Shown piece by piece: positions 9,146 to 19,400 of a stretch of DNA of 64,000 bases. The DNA comes from Closterium sp. Naga37s-1. Taxonomy: Eukaryota > Streptophyta > Zygnematophyceae > Desmidiales > Closteriaceae. Each line of letters starts with the position of its first letter. Position 1 is the first letter of the stretch. Below the pieces are notes generated by a model. It saw nothing but the letters and a program-made list of their open reading frames with translations, made no database searches and was not told where the DNA came from. The stretch covers positions 248,001 through 312,000 of the forward strand of contig CANJKZ010000116.1 in NCBI GenBank assembly GCA_947471745.1. The letters run 5' to 3'. The translations under genes were made by a program, and so were the position numbers.

Positions 9146-9889
9146 ATACAAAACTAGTACCGTTAGATTAAATTATAGCATATCGTAACACTTCCACAAT
9201 GTAATGAATTACAATTCATTACTGTAGCCTGACCTTAGCGGGGATATCCCGAAGCCCTCGCGTCAGTTGGGTTCAGCCTACAACCTCGTACCCGCACCTT
9301 TTCCGAGTCGTCCCCGCACCAATTGTCACCATTCCAACCCTCGCTTGCCCGAGGTCCTCGCCTAGCTAGAAATTCCCTGTAATTGCTAATACGGATAGTA
9401 AAATATGAAGTGTTACTGTGCACTCCTGCCAGTAGCAATCGAAGCATGCAGTACCGAGGCTGAAGACGAAAAGGCGGAATGACGCGAAGGGTCGTACGGT
9501 TACGAAGCACCTGGGCCGTCATGGCATACAGCATCAGGCAGCAGCAGTGGCGAGGATTTTGCCCGAGCAGTTCGTAACCATATGGAGTCGCACGGTTGGG
9601 TTTCGCTGCAATAAGGGAATGTACCTCTTAGAGTGCATGGCTAGCTAGGTCGCTTCGTATTCCACCTTGTACAATATTTATTTATATGTTTGTATTTGCA
9701 AGTTTTAATTAATCTCAATCATTTTACATTCACTCTCATTTGAGGTCAAGGGCCCATCACCACTACCTAATTGTGTGCGAACCTTCCTGAGGTGATCCTG
9801 GTTACGATCAACTTCTGATCGCAGCATGGTCTGAGAGCGACTCAGGAATCCTTCGCACTGCCACCTCCGAAATCTTCGGCGATCGAAAT
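9146..9889. other. unassigned sequence between the LINE and element E
   Basis: No coding region is convincing here. The stretch is less GC-rich than its surroundings. It must contain the 5' UTR or 5' flank of the LINE and perhaps the 5' LTR of element E, but I see neither a primer-binding site nor an LTR boundary. Confidence 0.5.
9201..9222. repeat. 22-bp near-perfect palindrome
   Basis: GTAATGAATT and its reverse complement AATTCATTAC are separated by AC. It lies close to the inferred 5' end of the LINE. Function unknown. Confidence 0.8.
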
Positions 9890-10773
9890 GTGGCATCCGG
9901 CACACCATTGCGTGTAAGGATGGCCGGAGGATCTGGAGGTCAGACGAATCTGACCGCTGAATTGCAGCCCAACCCGGCTGCGACAAACGAGGAAACGACG
10001 ATGATTGGAACCGCCGTCCTCGCACGACTGCTTCAGCGACTCACCAGCTTGGAGCAAGAACTCCAAACATTGCGGAATGGCGACGCGGGAACATCCTCCC
10101 AACCCTCTCAACCGGCCTCAAATGGCCACGACACCGCCCCACACACGTTCTCCCTCGAAACAAATGGCTCAGCTCCCAAGACTCCCCGCCCCAGTGAAGA
10201 ACCAATTCTCTCTGCTCAATCAAGGTTCCTGAGCATATCAAAAATAAAGACAAGTGTGTGTTTTGACGACAGAGACTTTTATATGTGGAGCTTCGAGCTA
10301 GAGCTGCTGCTGCAAAATGCACAGATATTCCACTATTTCGACGGGAGTTACACGGGACCTTCTGAAGACACCGCTGACGATAGGGCTCAATATTACAACG
10401 AATCCCTGATGACGTATGGCGTCCTACTGCGGAACATGTCGCCGGCGGAACAACATGAGCTTACGATCGTAAATGACAACATCCGCTCCTGCCCTCGACG
10501 CATGGCGACACCTGAACGGAGTCTACCAACCGAAGGATTCGGTTTCATCAAGCCGCCTGCTCCAGCAGCTATTGGAGACAAAACTAGGCCCAGGGGAGAA
10601 GGCCAACAGCTACATTAATCACTGTCGGAGCCTACGCGATCAATCGCGAAATTGGGAGGCAGCATTTCCGAAGAAATCATCGTGAACATCGTGCTTCAAG
10701 GGCTCGGCCCAGAATGGCGGCCCTGCAAGGCGCTGCTCCGACAGCAGGGGGTTATCTCGGAAGCCGCCCAATG
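9890..10773 (+). pseudogene. element E gag, N-terminal part, frameshifted
   Basis: The start could be 9890 or the ATG at 9920 (MAGGSGGQTN). A Leu-rich segment (ARLLQRLTSLEQELQTL) suggests a short coiled coil. From about 10230 the frame reads a copia gag core: KIKTSVCFDDRDFYMWSFEL, then LMTYGVLLRNMSP, as in UBN2-type gag. At about 10480 the reading moves to another frame (ALDAWRHLNGVYQPKDSVSS, LLETKLGPGEKANSYINHC), and near 10660 to a third (SISEEIIVNIVLQGLGPEW). Two indels therefore break it. The frame is then cut at 10773 by element D and resumes at 38114. Confidence 0.7.
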
Positions 10774-10808
10774 TGTCAGAATGTTATAGTGCTTACAGTT
10801 CTGTAGGC
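10774..10808 (+). repeat. element D 5' LTR, left piece
   Basis: TGTCAGAATGTTATAGTGCT and the following 15 bp match the start of the D 3' LTR at 37988. It ends in TAGGC, the target duplicated by element A; the LTR resumes at 18482. Confidence 0.9.
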
Positions 10809-10939
10809 TGTCAGAATAGTGAACGAATGAATGACTGAACTAGCAAGTAGGTGGGTACAAGTAGAAAACATAAAAGTGTTGTACCCTATATCAACTACCC
10901 CACTACAGCCTAAACAGACTATAGCATATAAGTTTGACA
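10809..10939 (-). repeat. element A 3' LTR
   Basis: Paired with 18346-18476. It starts TGTCAGAATAGTG and ends TTTGACA on the plus strand. Confidence 0.95.
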
Positions 10940-10964
10940 CACCCCCATAGGCAAAGTGGGGGAG
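10940..10964 (-). promoter_or_regulatory. polypurine tract of element A, in a hairpin
   Basis: CCCCCAT adjoining the LTR is the purine tract on the element strand, used to prime plus-strand DNA. CCCCCA pairs with TGGGGG nine bases away, so the tract lies in a 6-bp stem. The same arrangement is seen in C and D. Confidence 0.7.
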
Positions 10965-11168
10965 AACAAGAGGTCGCAAGACCGGTCAAGAAAGGCAAAG
11001 CAAGCTCAGGGTGGATCACAAAGTCACCACTCATTTTGAGCACAAGAAAATGGCCACAAGGCCAGTTCACATGCAGAGTTATATAAAGGAGAACAAGCAA
11101 TACAGTGATCACAACCTAGCAAGTGTAAGCGTGCAGGTATATGTATAGAGATCACAGTACAAGCAGAG
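10965..11168 (-). other. element A 3' untranslated region
   Basis: Non-coding sequence between RNase H and the polypurine tract, with TATATA-like stretches. It is clearly homologous to the same region in B, C, D, F and H. Confidence 0.8.
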
Positions 11169-11723
11169 TCAAGAAGTAAGCAAGCGAGAAACAGTAGGTA
11201 CAAGGACTAGAACAGTGCAGAAACGCTGATGATCACAAGGCTGAAGTGCCTTGGTGAAGATATCAGCAGTGTTGGCCCGAGAGGCCACGTAAGCAAGACG
11301 AAGCTGACCACGCTGCTGCAACTCTCGAGCAAGGAAGTAGCGCAGAGCAATGTGCTTCGTTCTGTGCTCCAGTCTGTGCTCCTGACACAAGGAAAGCATT
11401 GCCTTGTTGTCGACGTACAGAACTGGAGGAGAACGAGGCGCCTCTCCCAAGTCGGTCAGCAGGTAGGTGAGCCAGCGTAAATCCTGTGCAGCCATGGCCC
11501 CAGCGTAGATCTCAGCCTCACAACTGGAGCTGAGAACAGAAGACGAGCGGGTAGACCGCCAAGAGACAGAACCGGAGCCAAGGCTGAAGGTGTAACCCTG
11601 TGACGACCGCTGCGTAGCCAGGTCGTCAACCCAGGAAGCGTATGCGTGACCAGTGAGGACAACTCGAGTCCGTCCTCCAAGCACGAGCCCCATGCCCGAC
11701 GTACTGCACAAGTAGCGCAACAC
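11169..11723 (-). pseudogene. element A RNase H
   Basis: The 184-codon frame covers the copia-type RNase H that removes RNA from the RNA-DNA hybrid. It contains VSWRSTRSSSVLSSSCEAEI (catalytic Glu), YVDNKAML (Asp), and ends HIALRYFLARELQQRG, TADIFTKAL. The first catalytic Asp is changed: the family reads GHADASW here, A reads GHAYASW. A few extra bases near 11745 shift the frame between RT and RNase H, so the domain is cut off from the RT. The changed Asp alone should abolish activity. Confidence 0.85.
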
Positions 11724-13380
11724 CCTCTTCGCACCATCCTAGTGCACCCACCTTTTGGTGCCTGCCGGGAGCCACGTAGCGAGCCAGAAGGCTGAGAGGG
11801 TATGCGAGGTCAGGTCGTGTGCAAGTCATCAGGTACATGAGGCAGCCCACAAGCTCTGGATACGGGCCACTCGGCTCTACAGACTCGTCCGAAGGTGGAG
11901 CTGAGAGCGATTGACCAGTAGGCAGAGGAGTGGACTGTGGCGAGGAGTACGTGAAGCCGAAGCGCTGAAGGACCTGGTGCACCATGTGTGACTGAGTCAA
12001 GGTAATGGTACGCTGTGCTCTGTCCCGGGTTATCCGCAAGCCAAGATAGCTTGTCAGTTCACCCAGGTCTGTGCACGTGTGTCTCTTCTGCAGCTCTGAC
12101 TTCACGTGGGCGAGTGCCTCAGTGTCAGCAGTAGCAAAGACCAAGTCGTCTACGTACACGAGAACGTAGAACGGCGGAAGAGTGGTGTCAGTGCGTAAAA
12201 ACAGAGAAGGGTCAGAAGTGGAAGGAGCAAAACCAAGAGCAGCAAGAGTCATCCTGAGTGTGTCGTGCCACTCACGGGGTGCCTGGCGGAGACCGTAGAC
12301 TGGCCGCCGGAGGCTCCACTGGGTACCAGCTGGAAACGACCCAGTGAAGCCAGGTGGGCGGCGCAGCCAGATCTCCTCGTGTAGGCTGCCCTGTAGGAAG
12401 GCTATGCTGAAGTCAAGCGAGTGTAGCTCGTAGTCACGCTGAGCGGTGACGTGCAGCAGCACCCGAAGAGTGGTCATCTTCGGGGTAGGGGAGAAGGTCT
12501 GGAAGAAGTCAACTCCCTGTCGCTGACTGAAGCCATGTGCAACGTAACGCGCCTTGAAGACAGGCGGAGAACCTGGCGGCCGCTTCACCCTGAAAATCCA
12601 CATGCCACTAACGATGTTCGCCCCAGGCGGGGGAACCTCGTCGACATAGGTGCCTGTGGACTTCCAGGATGCCATCTCGGCATCCATGGCTGCCTGCCAC
12701 TGAGAGGAGTAAGGACCCTCTATTGCCTCTGCGTAAGAGCGCGGGGTCGGGATGTCTGGTGCATCCGGGTCTCCCTCAGGGGCAAGCAGCATGGACACGA
12801 GATGAGGTACAGCAGCGGCAAAGCACTCAAACTCCTCCTGTCTGTCCTCATGGACGTCCGTGCCAAGAGCACACTCACCCCCGACGGATGGAGGACAGAC
12901 AGACGGAGACTCAGACTCAGCAACAAGACTAGCGGCATAGTCTAGACGACAGTGAGCAGCAAAGTTGACAAGCTCAGCAACTAAGGCAGACGCAGCAGTG
13001 GACTCAAAAGAAGGGTCAGTGACAACAGTGGCCAGGAGACGCGTGACAGTAGGACTAGCAGCATGAAGGGAGTCAGACTCAGGGTCTCCAAGTGCAGGAA
13101 GGGCGGACGCAGGAGGAGACGGCAGAGGGACACGCTGCAGAGCAGTGGAAGGACGCAGAGTCATAGAGTGAGTGCCGGGGACAGGAGGAGGACGCTGACG
13201 CAGAACACGACGACTAGTGCAAACAGGGCGAGACTCAGGCGACGTAGGACGAGACGCAGGCGACACACGTTCAGCGGCAATCGGAGAGGGAAAGGCTCTG
13301 CATTCGTCGAGCGCGTCGTGCTGTATTGATGGGCCCCGTCGAAGCCCTGTCAAGGGCGCCTCGACGGGTTGCATCACCAC
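11626..13380 (-). pseudogene. element A reverse transcriptase (RVT_2)
   Basis: The frame is open from within the foreign insert at about 13272-13527 down to the frameshift near 11745. The first about 200 residues are a Pro/Ser-rich linker and a conserved acidic segment (GGECALGTDVHEDRQEEFEC). The RT proper runs from PRSYAEAIEGPYSSQWQAAM through MWIFRVKRPPGS, VARGFSQRQGVD-like (here VAHGFSQRQGVD), the first Asp in LHSLDFSIAFLQGS, VYGLRQAPREWH and the intact catalytic YVDD (LVYVDDLVFATAD). It ends PYPELVGCLMYLMTCTRPDL. Apart from the frameshift the RT looks whole. The ATG at its start belongs to the insert, not to the original polyprotein. Confidence 0.85.
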
Positions 13381-13527
13381 GCTGGGTCGGTGCGATCGAG
13401 TAAGCCGTAAAGCGATTGAAAATTACGGGGCCGACGGCGGGATCGCATCGTCCATGCGTTGGCCACGCGGCCACTCTCAACACCCGCTCGGTAGGCATTT
13501 CCCGCTTAGCGCCTCACCCACTGTGCG
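13272..13527. other. insert of about 255 bp between integrase and RT of element A
   Basis: Elements B, C, F and H read continuously here (LTERRE... into the Pro-rich linker). In A the reading breaks after LTERRE and resumes at VSPASRP. The extra DNA contains a hairpin with CCCGTCGA/TCGACGGG arms around an inner GCCCT/AGGGC stem (about 13337-13370). I see no clear target duplication or terminal repeat and do not recognise it. Boundaries are uncertain by about 10 bp. Confidence 0.7.
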
Positions 13528-15423
13528 GGTCTCCCGACGCTCTGTAAGACCTCTAGTCGGTCCAAAGTAAGGAGAAGGACCAGGCAGTGGAGAGGCTGGC
13601 TGTAACTGCGACGGTGACTGGACAGGCGGTGGACTCAGGAAAGGAGGAGTAGGACCAGTAGAAGGCGGGAGACCAAGAACCTGCTGAAGGAGCGGAACGT
13701 AGTACGGCCGCGGCCGCGTAGCGCCTCCACAAACAGCAGAGATAGCACCAGTACCCTCAGCCCTAGGGTCTCCAGCTACAACTCCCACAGCACCACCAGC
13801 TCCAGGACCTCCAACAGCTCCAGCTCCAGCATCACCTCCAGTAGCAACAGCTCCAGCACCTACAGCTCCAACTCTTGCAGCACCACCAGTCCCAGCAGCT
13901 CCAGTACCTCCAGTACGAGAACCTCCGAAACCAGCTGCTCCAGCACCTCCAGCAGCTCCAACACCAGCAGGACTTCCAACAGTGCCAGCACCTCCATGAC
14001 CAGCGGCTCCAGCAGCTCCAGCACCAGCAGCACCTCCAGCAGCTCCAGAAGCACCTCCAGCAGCTGCAGCACCAGCAGCACCTCCAGCAGCTCCAGAAGC
14101 ACCTCCAGCAGCTGCAGCACCAGCAGCACCTCCAGCAGCTCCAACTCCAAAAGCACCTCCAGCAGCAGGCCCAGTAGCTCCAGCAAAACGGCGACAGCGC
14201 CGAGCGTACCACTCACGAAGCTGCTGCGGAGAGAGGGGCTCCCACCGCGACGGGACACCCGGAGGACCTCCAGACTCAGCACCCCCAGACTCAGCACCCC
14301 CAGGCTCCACACGCTCAGGCTCAGCACCCCAAGGCTCCGCACCCTCAGATTCAGCAACCCCAGGCTCAGCACCCCCAGGCCCCGCACCCGCATGCTCAGC
14401 ACCCCTAGCAGCACCAGAGTCGACAGCTACCTGGACAGGCTCGACAGGGTCTACCTGGGACACACCTGAGGGGGCAGGACCCTGAGGGGGGAGGGGGTCT
14501 ACCAGAGGAACACCTGGTGCTAGGAAGAGTGGCGGGGGGGGGGGGGGGAAGGGTAGTGCGGTAGGGAAAGAGACGGTAGTAAGATACCGACTTGCAAATG
14601 TGACATCATGAGAGGACAGAACACGACGCAAGGTGGGGTGGTAGAACCGCCACCCAGGGGCGTCAGGGGGGAAGCCAAGGAAGACGCAAGGAACGGCACG
14701 GGAGGACAGCTTGTCCGCGCAAGCATCGCGGACAAAAGCTCGAGATCCCCAGACACGGAACACAGACGCATCGCCAACCTTCCCCGTCCACCGCAGAGTA
14801 GGTGTGGTCTCTGGCAAGGAGACACGAGGCTGAAGGTTGATCTGATGCGCACCGTACTGAACCGCGAACGGCCACAGAAAATGGGGAGCAGCCGCATGGA
14901 TCATGGACGTACGAGCGACATCCATGACCATGCCAATGCGGCACTCAGCAATACCATTTTGCTGTGGGGAGGCCGGAAGCGTGAACGTCTGGCGGATGCC
15001 CTCCGCACGACAGAAGGCCCTCAGAAGGTCGGAGGAAAACTCACCACCTCTGTCTGAGTGCAGACGCAGAACAGGAAGGTCCGAGCCGAAACTCTAGCTG
15101 AGCTGGCGACGGGCACCGCGGATCTAGTCGATCAACACCTCAGTGACCTCACCCTTGCGGCGCAAGGGGAAGACTGTGGTGTAACGCGAGTAGTCGTCAA
15201 CGACCAGCAGGAAGTAACGCTCGTGACCCTGTCCACGGACGCGGGCTGGGCCCCACACGTCCATGTGAAGAGTCTGCAGAGGAGCCTCTGTCGGAGGGAA
15301 CTCGGAGGAGTGAGGAGCGGCGCACTGCTGGCCCTCGACACAAGGAACACAGGTAGGGGCAGGCCCCGGAGGAATTGGAGGTAGGGACCGGGGGAGACCA
15401 GAGACAAGGGTCCAGGAGGCCAT
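13528..15423 (-). pseudogene. element A integrase and Ala/Gly-rich linker
   Basis: Reading from 15423: the CxxC half of the zinc module (CVPCVEG), LHMDVWGPARV (first Asp), a TAG near 15123, LRLHSDRGGEFSSDLL (second Asp), then NGIAECRIGMVMDVARTS, where the conserved E precedes a Cys in place of Arg. The integrase C-terminal part follows (LRWTGKVGDASVFRVWGSRA, CVFLGFPPDAPGW, HDVTF). After it comes a linker of about 300 residues: GGAEP-type pentapeptides, the motif LSPQQLREWYARRCRR, then long Ala/Gly tracts (13800-14180). The domain would insert the cDNA into the genome. One stop interrupts it. Confidence 0.8.
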
Positions 15424-16147
15424 ACCTCGAAGACGAGGCAGGGAGGGGTGACCAAGGCGGTGGTGACAAAGGAGAGACTCGTGTTACAGAGGACGACACG
15501 AGCAGGGGGCCGATGCTGGACTAGACTGGACGCAACAGAAAACACCTGACCAGACGCGGCTACCTGACCAGACGCAGTAACCGGAGGAGACGAAGTAGTC
15601 AGTGTGTACAGACTTGGGCTTGGCCGACGGGTGAACGTGGCCAGGTGGCGGCCCGTCCGAGAGCAAGTGCAGTGGGTCACACGCTGACCTCTAGGGGTGA
15701 ACTGGTCAACCCACGCGTCCTGGAGGTCAGCTCCACTCACCAAGTTCGTAGAGAACGAGGGGAGGTGGAGTCCCGACAGCAAGCCCGACGGGGCCGCAGG
15801 ACACGGTAGAATCGTGGAAGAGTGCGCAAGGACTGGGCCCCAGAGGGGTCAGCCAGGGAGACTGCGATAGGCCGACTGAGCGGCGTGAGTGTGGTGCTGT
15901 CGCGAAAGAAGGAGCGCGAAGCACCAGAATCAAGTGTGAAAGTGTACAAAGCCTCAGTAGGTGCAGTATCAGAGAGAGCAGACTCACCAGCACCTGGAGC
16001 AGCAGACTCACTAGTACCTGGAGCAGCAGACTCACTAGTACCTGGAGCAGCAGACTCACTAGCACCTAGCGCAGCAGCGTCAATGCCCAGGTCGGGCGGA
16101 ACACACAGGTAACAGTCACCCTCAGCACTATCAGTCGCAGCATACAT
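15424..16147 (-). pseudogene. element A retropepsin and pre-integrase
   Basis: The frame at 15737-16147 reads MYAATDSAEGDCYLCVPPD, three tandem SAAPGTSE repeats, and the retropepsin active site FTLDSGASRSFFRDSTTLTP. A frameshift follows at DPSGA. The next frame (15132-15782) continues LSGLHLPSFSTNLVSGADLQ and TCSRTGRHLATFTRRPS, then shifts again near 15480 before the HH half of the integrase zinc module. Retropepsin would cut the polyprotein. Two frameshifts inactivate this part. Confidence 0.8.
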
Positions 16148-16933
16148 GGCAGTAAGGATAGCATCGAAATGAAGATCAAAGATAGCAACGTTCTACTTAA
16201 GCAGATCACCCAAGCGCGGGAGCTCAACAGCGTCAGGAAACTGGGCGCGCCAGGCGTCAGTCAGGCGACCGAAGCAGCGCTGCGTAGTGTGTGGCAGCCC
16301 GCACGTCTCCCCACGGTGCCCGCCGGTGCGAAGAACGTAAGTGCAGGGACCAACACCCCCAGACCTCCCACGCCCAGCGTACCACTCACGAAGCTGCTGG
16401 GTCGACGGGGTCTCACGGGAACGCGGCTGCTGCTGGCGCTGGCTACCACCAAAGCCTCCACGCTGCGTGGCTCCACCGCGACCAGCACCACCGCCGCCGC
16501 CACCTCCACCACCGCTGCCGCTGCCTCCACAGCCGCTGCCGCTGCCTCAACCACCCCCACCGCCGCCACCGAAGCCCCCACTCCCACCACCACCCCCAAC
16601 TCCACCGCCACCCCCTCCGCCTCCTCCACCGCCTCCACCGCCACCCCCACCGTCCCCTCCACCACCCTTGCCCCCCTTGCCCTTGCCGTTGCGGCGCCTC
16701 CGACTAGGAGCATACGCAGCCCCGACCTCCGCAGTGCCAACGAGGTCGACAGCAGCAGCAGAAGCAACAGAGGGGAGAAGGGGGACAGGGGAACACCCCT
16801 CAAAGAAAGGGGCGCGAGGGTCGCCGCGAGAAGCACCTACAGCTAAGATACTCTTCTCAGCTGCAGTGAGGCGCTCCTCTAGCAGGTCGACAGTGAGCTC
16901 GGTGGGGCAAAGGGAGAGAAAGTGGTCCTTGAC
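16148..16933 (-). pseudogene. element A gag C-terminal half: Gly-rich linker and knuckle
   Basis: After the TAA at 16934 the reading continues VKDHFLSLCPTEL, FFEGCSPVPLLPSVASA, a long Gly-rich tract (about 16480-16690) and QQLREWYAGRG. The C-X13-C-X3-H-X4-C knuckle segment follows, then HLTDAWRAQFPD. The knuckle should bind the genomic RNA. The copy is interrupted by stops and small indels; I did not resolve every one. Confidence 0.65.
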
Positions 16934-17458
16934 TTAAGCAAGGGAGTCAGGGAGGCGGGTGACTAGGTAGTAAAGGGTGATGTACATGGGGGGGGGGTTC
17001 TTGGCATAGAACTCAGTGGGAAGCGCAGCTCGGTAGCGGGCGTCACTAGTGCGGAGGTGAGTAATGAGGTCAGCGACTGTGGCAAAAGCGGCAAGGTCAG
17101 GGAACAGGTACGGCAGCATGAGGCGGCTGAGGGCAGCAGTGGAAGGGGAGGAGTAGCGCGCTACTACAGCATCGTACAAAGACTGAGCAGTCTTGTACTG
17201 GCCAAAGTGCGCGCGCTCAGCAGGCGGCAGGTGACTACGAACAGCAAGGCGAGCAACAACGTCACGAGTGGTCCACTGCGAGCAAACCGTACTGTCAGCA
17301 GTGGCAGCAGGTGCAGTAGAGACACCGGACGTGTGATCGAAAAGGGATACCCCGTCCCTAGAGTCACACTGAAGAAAGATTTGCAGGTCGTCAACCCACA
17401 CGTCAAAGTCAACTGCACGCCCCTCAGCATCAAAGGTAAGAACAGTAGGGCTAGCCAT
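16934..17458 (-). pseudogene. element A gag N-terminal domain
   Basis: Starts MASPTVLTFDAEGRAVDFDV at 17458 and runs 174 codons to a TAA. The family has Ser at that position (SLASV), so the stop is a point mutation. Conserved gag blocks: WVDDLQIFLQCDS, QWTTRDVVARLAVRSHLPPA, SLYDAVVARYSSPSTAALSR, LMLPYLFPDL, MYITLYYLVTRLPDSL. This is a copia gag of the UBN2/Retrotran_gag_2 type, forming the virus-like particle shell. The ten-G run near 16987 keeps the frame here; B has nine. Confidence 0.8.
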
Positions 17459-18332
17459 AGCGGCACTAGGAGCAAGAGCAGCAGTAGCAGCAGTGGCAGA
17501 AGAAGCAGCAGTAGCAGCAGTGGCAGAAGAAGCAGCAGTAGCAGCAGGAACAGCGCAGGCAGGGCAGTGCGGCTCAGTAGGTCGGCGCGGCTCAGTAGGG
17601 TGGCGCGGCTCGGCAGGGCGGCGCGGCTCGGCTTGGCGGCGTGGCTCGGCTGGGCGGCGCGGTTTGGCCGGGCGGCGCGGCTCGGCTGGGCGGCGCGGCT
17701 CGGCTGGGCGGCGCGGCTCGGCTCCTGGTGGCGCGGCGCGGCAGGGCGGCGCGGGTGCTTACCAGGGGCGGGAGCAGGGCAGGGCCGCAGCCGGCGGTTT
17801 AGGTCAGGGCCGCGACTGGGGCGGCAGCAGGGCAGGGCCACGACAGGGCGGCTGCAGGGCAGGGCCGCGACGGGCGGCGAAGGCAGGGCCGCAACTGGGG
17901 CGGCAGCAGGGCAGGGCCGCGACAGGGCGGCGAAGGCAGGGCCGCGACGAGCGGCGATGGGCCAGCGACGGGCGGCTACGGGCCGGCGACGGGCCGGGAC
18001 GGGCCGGGATGGGCCAGCGACGGTCGGCGAAAGGCAGGGCCGCGACAGGGCGGCGGCAGGGCAGGGCCGCAGTGGGCGGCGAAAGCAGGGCCGCGACGAG
18101 CGGCTACGGGCCAGCGACGGGCGGTGACGGGCCGGGACGGGCCGGGACGGGCCGGGACGGGCCAGCGACGGGCGGCGAAGGCAGGGCCACGACGGGCCAG
18201 CTAAGGCAGGGCCGCGACGGGCCGTACTAGGGCAGGGCGCGAGGCGCGCTTCGGGCAGGGCATGAGGCGCGCTTCGGTCAGGAAAAAAAAATCGTGGTGG
18301 GCCCTAAAAAAAACGTTCCCACTAGGGAACCT
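17459..18332 (-). repeat. element A leader with GC-rich tandem repeats
   Basis: Between primer site and gag lie degenerate repeats of GCAGGGCCGCGACGGGCGGC type (17740-18240), a short AGCAGTAGCAGCAG tract (17470-17560), and GTGGTGGGCCC at 18294-18304. A hairpin GTTCCC-ACTA-GGGAAC is at 18315-18330. No protein is likely. Confidence 0.8.
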
Positions 18333-18345
18333 GCTCAGAATACCA
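18333..18345 (-). promoter_or_regulatory. element A primer-binding site, mutated
   Basis: On the element strand it reads TGGTATTCTGAGC, a damaged form of TGGTATCAGAGC, complementary to initiator-Met tRNA. It directly abuts the 5' LTR. Confidence 0.75.
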
Positions 18346-18476
18346 TGTCAGAATAGTGAACGAATGAATGACTGAACTAGCAAGCAGGTGGGTACAAGTA
18401 GAAAACCTAAAAGTGTTGTACCCTATATGAACTACCCCACTATAGCCTAAACATACTATAGCATATAAGTTACACA
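18346..18476 (-). repeat. element A 5' LTR
   Basis: 131 bp, matching 10809-10939 with about 7 differences; its right end reads TTACACA instead of TTTGACA. TAGGC follows at 18477-18481. Confidence 0.95.
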
Positions 18477-18481
18477 TAGGC

Positions 18482-18578
18482 TTTAGTGGGGTAGCCCATA
18501 AGGGGTACAACCCAATCAAGGTCAGTACTTGTACCCAACTTTTGCTCAATGCATTCATTCTCGTTCATTCTTCTGACA
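18482..18578 (+). repeat. element D 5' LTR, right piece
   Basis: Continues the LTR begun at 10774-10808 and matches 38017-38113, ending TTCTGACA directly before the primer site. Confidence 0.9.
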
Positions 18579-18590
18579 TGGTTTCAGAGC
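18579..18590 (+). promoter_or_regulatory. element D primer-binding site
   Basis: TGGTTTCAGAGC, one change from the initiator-Met tRNA site TGGTATCAGAGC, immediately after the LTR. Confidence 0.85.
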
Positions 18591-19140
18591 AGGTCCTTCG
18601 CTAGGACCGTTTTTTTTTTTTGGGCCCACCACAGCGCTGCCCTGCTAGCCGCCCTCTGCAGCCCTCGTGCTGCCCGTACTGCCCTGCGCTCCCCGTCGAC
18701 CCTAGGCCCAGGCCTGCCCGTTGCCCCAAGGCCCCGCGCGCCCGTCGACCCCTAGGCCCCAACGCGACCCGTCGACCCCTAGGCCCCGCCCCCCCCCCTC
18801 TCCGTCGACACCTAGGCCAGGCCCGCCCGTCGACCCCTTGGCCCCATCCCGTCCGTCGCCCCTAGGCCCCGGCGCGACCCGTCGACCCCTACGCCCGGCG
18901 CGCCCCGTCGACCCCTAGGCCCCGGCCCCCCGTCGACCCCTAGGCCCCGGCCCCCACATCGACCTCTATGCCCGGCCCGCCCGTCGACCCCTAGGCCCCG
19001 CCCCCCCCATCGACCCCTACGCCCGGCGCGCCCCGTCGACCCCTAGGCCCCGGCCCCCCGTCGACCCCTATGCCCGGCGCGACCCGTCGACCCTAGGCCC
19101 AGGCCCGCCCGTTGCCCCCAGGCCCGCGCGCCCGTCGACC
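18591..19140 (+). repeat. element D leader, first part
   Basis: Begins with a hairpin GGTCC-TTCGCTA-GGACC (18592-18608), then GGGCCCACCAC (18622-18632), then repeats of the type CGTCGACCCCTAGGCCCCGG. Element C is inserted at 19141-19145 (CCTAG) and the repeats resume at 33950. No coding frame. Confidence 0.85.
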
Positions 19141-19145
19141 CCTAG

Positions 19146-19277
19146 TATCAATGTAACGAACGAGAATGAATGAACTATGAAACAGTTGGGTACAAGTACT
19201 AACCCTAATTGGGTTGTACCCCTTATGGGCTACCCCACTACAGCCTACACAAATGTATAAGCTATAATGTTCTGACA
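19146..19277 (-). repeat. element C 3' LTR
   Basis: Pair of 33813-33944. Its plus-strand left end is TATCA instead of the usual TGTCA/TGTTA, in both copies. Confidence 0.95.
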
Positions 19278-19395
19278 CACCCCCATAGGCAAAGTGGGGG
19301 AGAACAAGTGGTCACAAGACCAGTCAAGAAAAGCAAAGCAAGCTCAGGGTGGATCACAAAGTCACCACACAGTCCGAGCACAAGCAAAGGGCCAC
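19278..19395 (-). other. element C polypurine tract and 3' UTR, left part
   Basis: CCCCCAT...TGGGGG hairpin at 19279-19300 adjoins the LTR. The 3' UTR is cut at AAGGC (19396-19400) by element B and resumes at 26768. Confidence 0.85.
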
Positions 19396-19400
19396 AAGGC

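Larger units (their letters stand above)
10809..18476 (-). mobile_element. element A: copia element inserted in the 5' LTR of D
   Basis: Bounded by 131-bp LTRs (10809-10939 and 18346-18476) and by TAGGC at 10804-10808 and 18477-18481. Reading right to left: 5' LTR, damaged primer site, repeat leader, gag, retropepsin, integrase, RT, RNase H, polypurine tract, 3' LTR. The LTRs differ at about 7 of 131 positions. Several stops and frameshifts, plus a foreign insert of about 255 bp, make it dead. Confidence 0.95.

Noticed and set aside
13272-13527. Insert in element A as a tRNA or SINE
   Set aside because: I could not find A-box/B-box-like sequence, a cloverleaf or a poly(A) end, so the identity is left open.
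13996-14469. Ser/Thr-rich plus-strand frame, and the Val/Leu/Glu-rich minus frames in the same place
   Set aside because: Shadow frames of the Ala/Gly-rich linker of element A; similar shadows occur in B, C, F and H.
17057-18230. Arg/Gly-rich plus-strand frames over the leader of element A
   Set aside because: They run antisense through gag and into the leader satellite and are explained by the tandem repeats.
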